Assembly (NCBI GenBank): GCA_003228965.1
Contig: QIGP01000092.1
Coordinates: forward strand, 1 to 7,181
Source: Gammaproteobacteria bacterium
GTDB taxonomy: Bacteria; Pseudomonadota; Gammaproteobacteria; Steroidobacterales; SZUA-146
Direction: 5' to 3'
DNA length: 7,181 nt
The position numbers were made by a program, and so were the translations under genes. The number at the start of each line of letters is the position of its first letter. Within the stretch, counting starts at the first letter, position 1. This document shows, piece by piece, positions 6,013-7,181 of this stretch. The notes under the pieces were generated by a model. It ran no database searches. It had not been told where the DNA came from and saw only the letters and a list, made by a program, of their open reading frames with translations.

Positions 6013-6222
6013 TCACACCGGTTTTATGAACACGGGGTCCATCTTCACCTGATGCCCGGCCACTGTGCGTGCCGTTACAACGCCTTCTGTATCTGGTACC
6101 TAAACATTGTCGGATTCGCTGGTAAGTGAACACAACTTTTTTTGCGGCAGCTCCACCGTAATCTGGGCTAGCTCAGTCCCCTCTGAAAAGATATTTTGCT
6201 GCAGGTGAATTCTGGAGCGCCC
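6013..6222 (-). pseudogene. Possible gene remnant: protein-like frame interrupted by an amber codon
   Basis: On the minus strand one frame is open for 40 codons (6222-6103), has a TAG at 6100-6102, then continues for 28 codons to a TGA at 6013-6015. The peptides (for example ELAQITVELPQKK before the TAG, and VVTARTVAGHQVKMDPVF after it) have a balanced, protein-like composition and coding-like third positions. No good start codon or ribosome-binding site precedes them and I recognise no family. The simplest reading is a decayed gene. Chance openness is possible because both segments are short. Confidence 0.25.
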
Positions 6223-6236
6223 CTATCGCTCCAGAA
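6210..6236 (-). terminator. Hairpin downstream of the EF-hand gene, probable transcription end
   Basis: TTCTGGAGCG (6210-6219) and CGCTCCAGAA (6227-6236) form a perfect 10-bp stem with a 7-base loop, 26 bases after the stop of the minus-strand EF-hand gene. On that strand the stem is followed by only two T residues, so it is not a classical intrinsic terminator. It may assist factor-dependent termination or protect the 3' end of the mRNA. Confidence 0.45.
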
Positions 6237-6262
6237 CCTTTATCCCCCAACTAACAATGGTA

Positions 6263-6496
6263 TTAGTAGGTTTTTTTGCTGCGTTTGTGCTCCGCTTTGT
6301 ACTGCTCAAATTCTTCGCGCGAAATTACTGCGTCACCGTTGGCGTCAATTTTAGCCATCTTGCCAGCTTTCTTTTCGCCAAGCTCGTCAGCCGATATCAC
6401 GCCATCCGCGTTCTTGTCGTAGTGGTCGAAGCCACCAGCCAGAGCAGGTGCAGAGAGTGCCAGAATGCCAAGAAACGTAAGTACTTTTACTTTCAT
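6263..6496 (-). CDS. Small secreted EF-hand calcium-binding protein
   Basis: The 77-residue product begins with a cleavable signal peptide (MKVKVLTFLGILALSAPALA, cut after Ala20), so the protein of about 57 residues is periplasmic or secreted. It contains two EF-hand loops. The first, DKNADGVISADE (27-38), is fully canonical. The second, DANGDAVISREE (51-62), has the acidic ligands but Ala instead of Gly at loop position 6. A basic tail (HKRSKKTY) follows. A pair of EF-hands is the usual unit of cooperative Ca2+ binding. The start at 6496 is set by GAGG (6505-6508) eight bases upstream and by the signal peptide; an in-frame ATG at 6532 would add a 12-residue leader that hides it. It appears monocistronic. 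Its partner or target is unknown. Confidence 0.9.
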   Translation of the reverse strand: MKVKVLTFLGILALSAPALAGGFDHYDKNADGVISADELGEKKAGKMAKIDANGDAVISREEFEQYKAEHKRSKKTY

Positions 6497-6598
6497 CGTA
6501 AGATCCTCGTTGAGATTTGGGATTTCAATCACAGCGATATGCTGTACGAATAGTTTCGCACATTGATGTTTGGAGCGACGTTTCAGACCAGTGATTTC

Positions 6599-6617
6599 GT
6601 CGCGAGATCGGCGCGAC
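6599..6617. repeat. Short GC-rich hairpin between the EF-hand and GDYXXLXY genes
   Basis: GTCGCG (6599-6604) and CGCGAC (6612-6617) form a 6-bp stem with a 7-base loop. No T tract follows on either strand. It lies in the intergenic region upstream of the EF-hand gene, about 100 bases past the GDYXXLXY stop. Confidence 0.35.
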
Positions 6618-6676
6618 TCATCTCAAACGAGCGCTAAATTAAGAGATTGTAGGAGTTGAGACGCAGCGATTTGTCG

Positions 6677-6697
6677 GATTTAAACCGGTTCTAAATC
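6677..6697. promoter_or_regulatory. Near-palindrome around AACCGGTT, possible operator
   Basis: The core AACCGGTT (6683-6690) is a perfect 8-bp palindrome flanked by GATTTA on the left and (C)TAAATC on the right. The flanks are complementary apart from one extra base. This is a 21-base dyad just beyond the GDYXXLXY stop codon. It lies roughly 180 bases upstream of the EF-hand start codon, so it could serve that gene. No regulator is identified. Confidence 0.3.
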
Positions 6698-6713
6698 TGC
6701 ATTTCCTTAGGCA

Positions 6714-7181
6714 TTAGAGGTGCCCAGAGGCTGCTTTCACTTCAAGCTTGACCAGGTTCTCGTCACGCAAGCCAACCAGCAAAGGCTCACCCCTGGAGTT
6801 TACGCGAAACTCGCCAAAACGAGCTCGCTCATACAACTCGCCAGTTCCTTCCTGAAAGAAGAAAGCATTCGTTGCAAACTTGACGGTGCCGGAGCGTACG
6901 CGAAACGCCAGGTTAATTTGATTGGCAGCTGACTCAGCCGACGTGGATATTGTGGAAAATTGGCCGACGCCACGCGCGTCAATATTTAGTACTGCCCAGC
7001 CGTCTTCGGCGTCAACCTTACGCCACCAGGAATGACTACCTTCCAATTTAGGTAGTGCACTGCGCAACTGATTGGCTGCTGCAAAACGCAACGACATGTA
7101 GTCGCCCTGCATTAGCGAACGTGGGTCGACAGGTGCCAGCTCTAGAAACACCATGCGGCCTGTTTCTAGATGCTGTTCTTT
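6714..7181 (-). CDS. GDYXXLXY-domain protein, N-terminus beyond the window
   Basis: The frame is open from the window edge to TAA at 6714-6716, giving 155 visible residues. The visible part starts KEQHLETGRMVFLELAPVDP, followed by the family signature MQGDYMSLRF (Gly-Asp-Tyr-x-x-Leu-x-Phe, with Phe instead of the final Tyr). In this family an N-terminal membrane helix normally precedes this stretch, so the Met at 7154 is internal and the true start lies outside. The domain is of unknown function. From general knowledge it is often encoded beside DUF2157/DUF4401 membrane proteins, which would lie to the right of this window. The remainder (about 44-155) is predicted soluble and strand-rich and ends VKLEVKAASGHL. 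Family assignment is good; function is unknown. Confidence 0.85.
   Translation of the reverse strand, partial: KEQHLETGRMVFLELAPVDPRSLMQGDYMSLRFAAANQLRSALPKLEGSHSWWRKVDAEDGWAVLNIDARGVGQFSTISTSAESAANQINLAFRVRSGTVKFATNAFFFQEGTGELYERARFGEFRVNSRGEPLLVGLRDENLVKLEVKAASGHL
7141..7170. repeat. Perfect 10-bp inverted repeat inside the GDYXXLXY gene
   Basis: TCTAGAAACA (7141-7150) and TGTTTCTAGA (7161-7170) are exact reverse complements separated by 10 bases. They lie within coding sequence for the LETGRMVFLEL segment. The repeat could form an mRNA hairpin or be a chance by-product of codon use. Confidence 0.6.

Noticed and set aside
6257..6553. Plus-strand open frame opposite the EF-hand gene
   Set aside because: It is the antisense shadow of a gene with two clear EF-hands and a signal peptide, and its product has no recognisable features.

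Overview
The window looks like chromosomal DNA of a Gram-negative bacterium, most likely a marine or environmental gammaproteobacterium. This is inferred from family content: an outer-membrane TorF-type porin, lipobox signal peptides, a VPxPA-CTERM surface protein and a GDYXXLXY protein. No rRNA, tRNA, insertion sequence or CRISPR array was seen. The species cannot be named from the sequence alone.

Layout. Positions 1-215 hold a dense direct-repeat array built on the heptamer CTGATGA (12 copies). It is cut by the window edge and lies just upstream of a regulatory region. Positions 392-2918 (+) form a tightly coupled three-gene operon with 4-bp ATGA and GTGA overlaps: an ECF sigma factor, a one-TM zinc-binding anti-sigma factor, and a predicted lipoprotein subtilase (peptidase S8). 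Its end overlaps head-on, by 47 bp, the end of a TorF-family porin gene (2872-3615, -). A VPxPA-CTERM protein gene (3776-4312, +) diverges from the porin and is followed by a strong intrinsic terminator. On the minus strand come a TCR/Tet-type MFS efflux transporter (4560-5792), a small secreted EF-hand protein (6263-6496), and the 5'-truncated end of a GDYXXLXY-domain gene (6714 to the window end).

The most interesting unit is the sigma/anti-sigma/subtilase operon. The periplasmic C-terminus of the anti-sigma factor looks like a subtilase propeptide, and the subtilase carries a comparable region before its catalytic domain. I infer a signalling circuit in which the protease, or its propeptide, engages the anti-sigma factor and controls sigma release. 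The subtilase keeps its Asp-His-Ser triad, but the usual oxyanion-hole Asn motif is not recognisable.

Two apparent gene remnants lie outside the intact genes. One is a 50-codon C-terminal piece of an amidinotransferase/guanidino-group-modifying enzyme, directly after the MFS stop codon and in the same frame. The other is an amber-interrupted open frame at 6013-6222 that reads like protein but has no recognised family or start.
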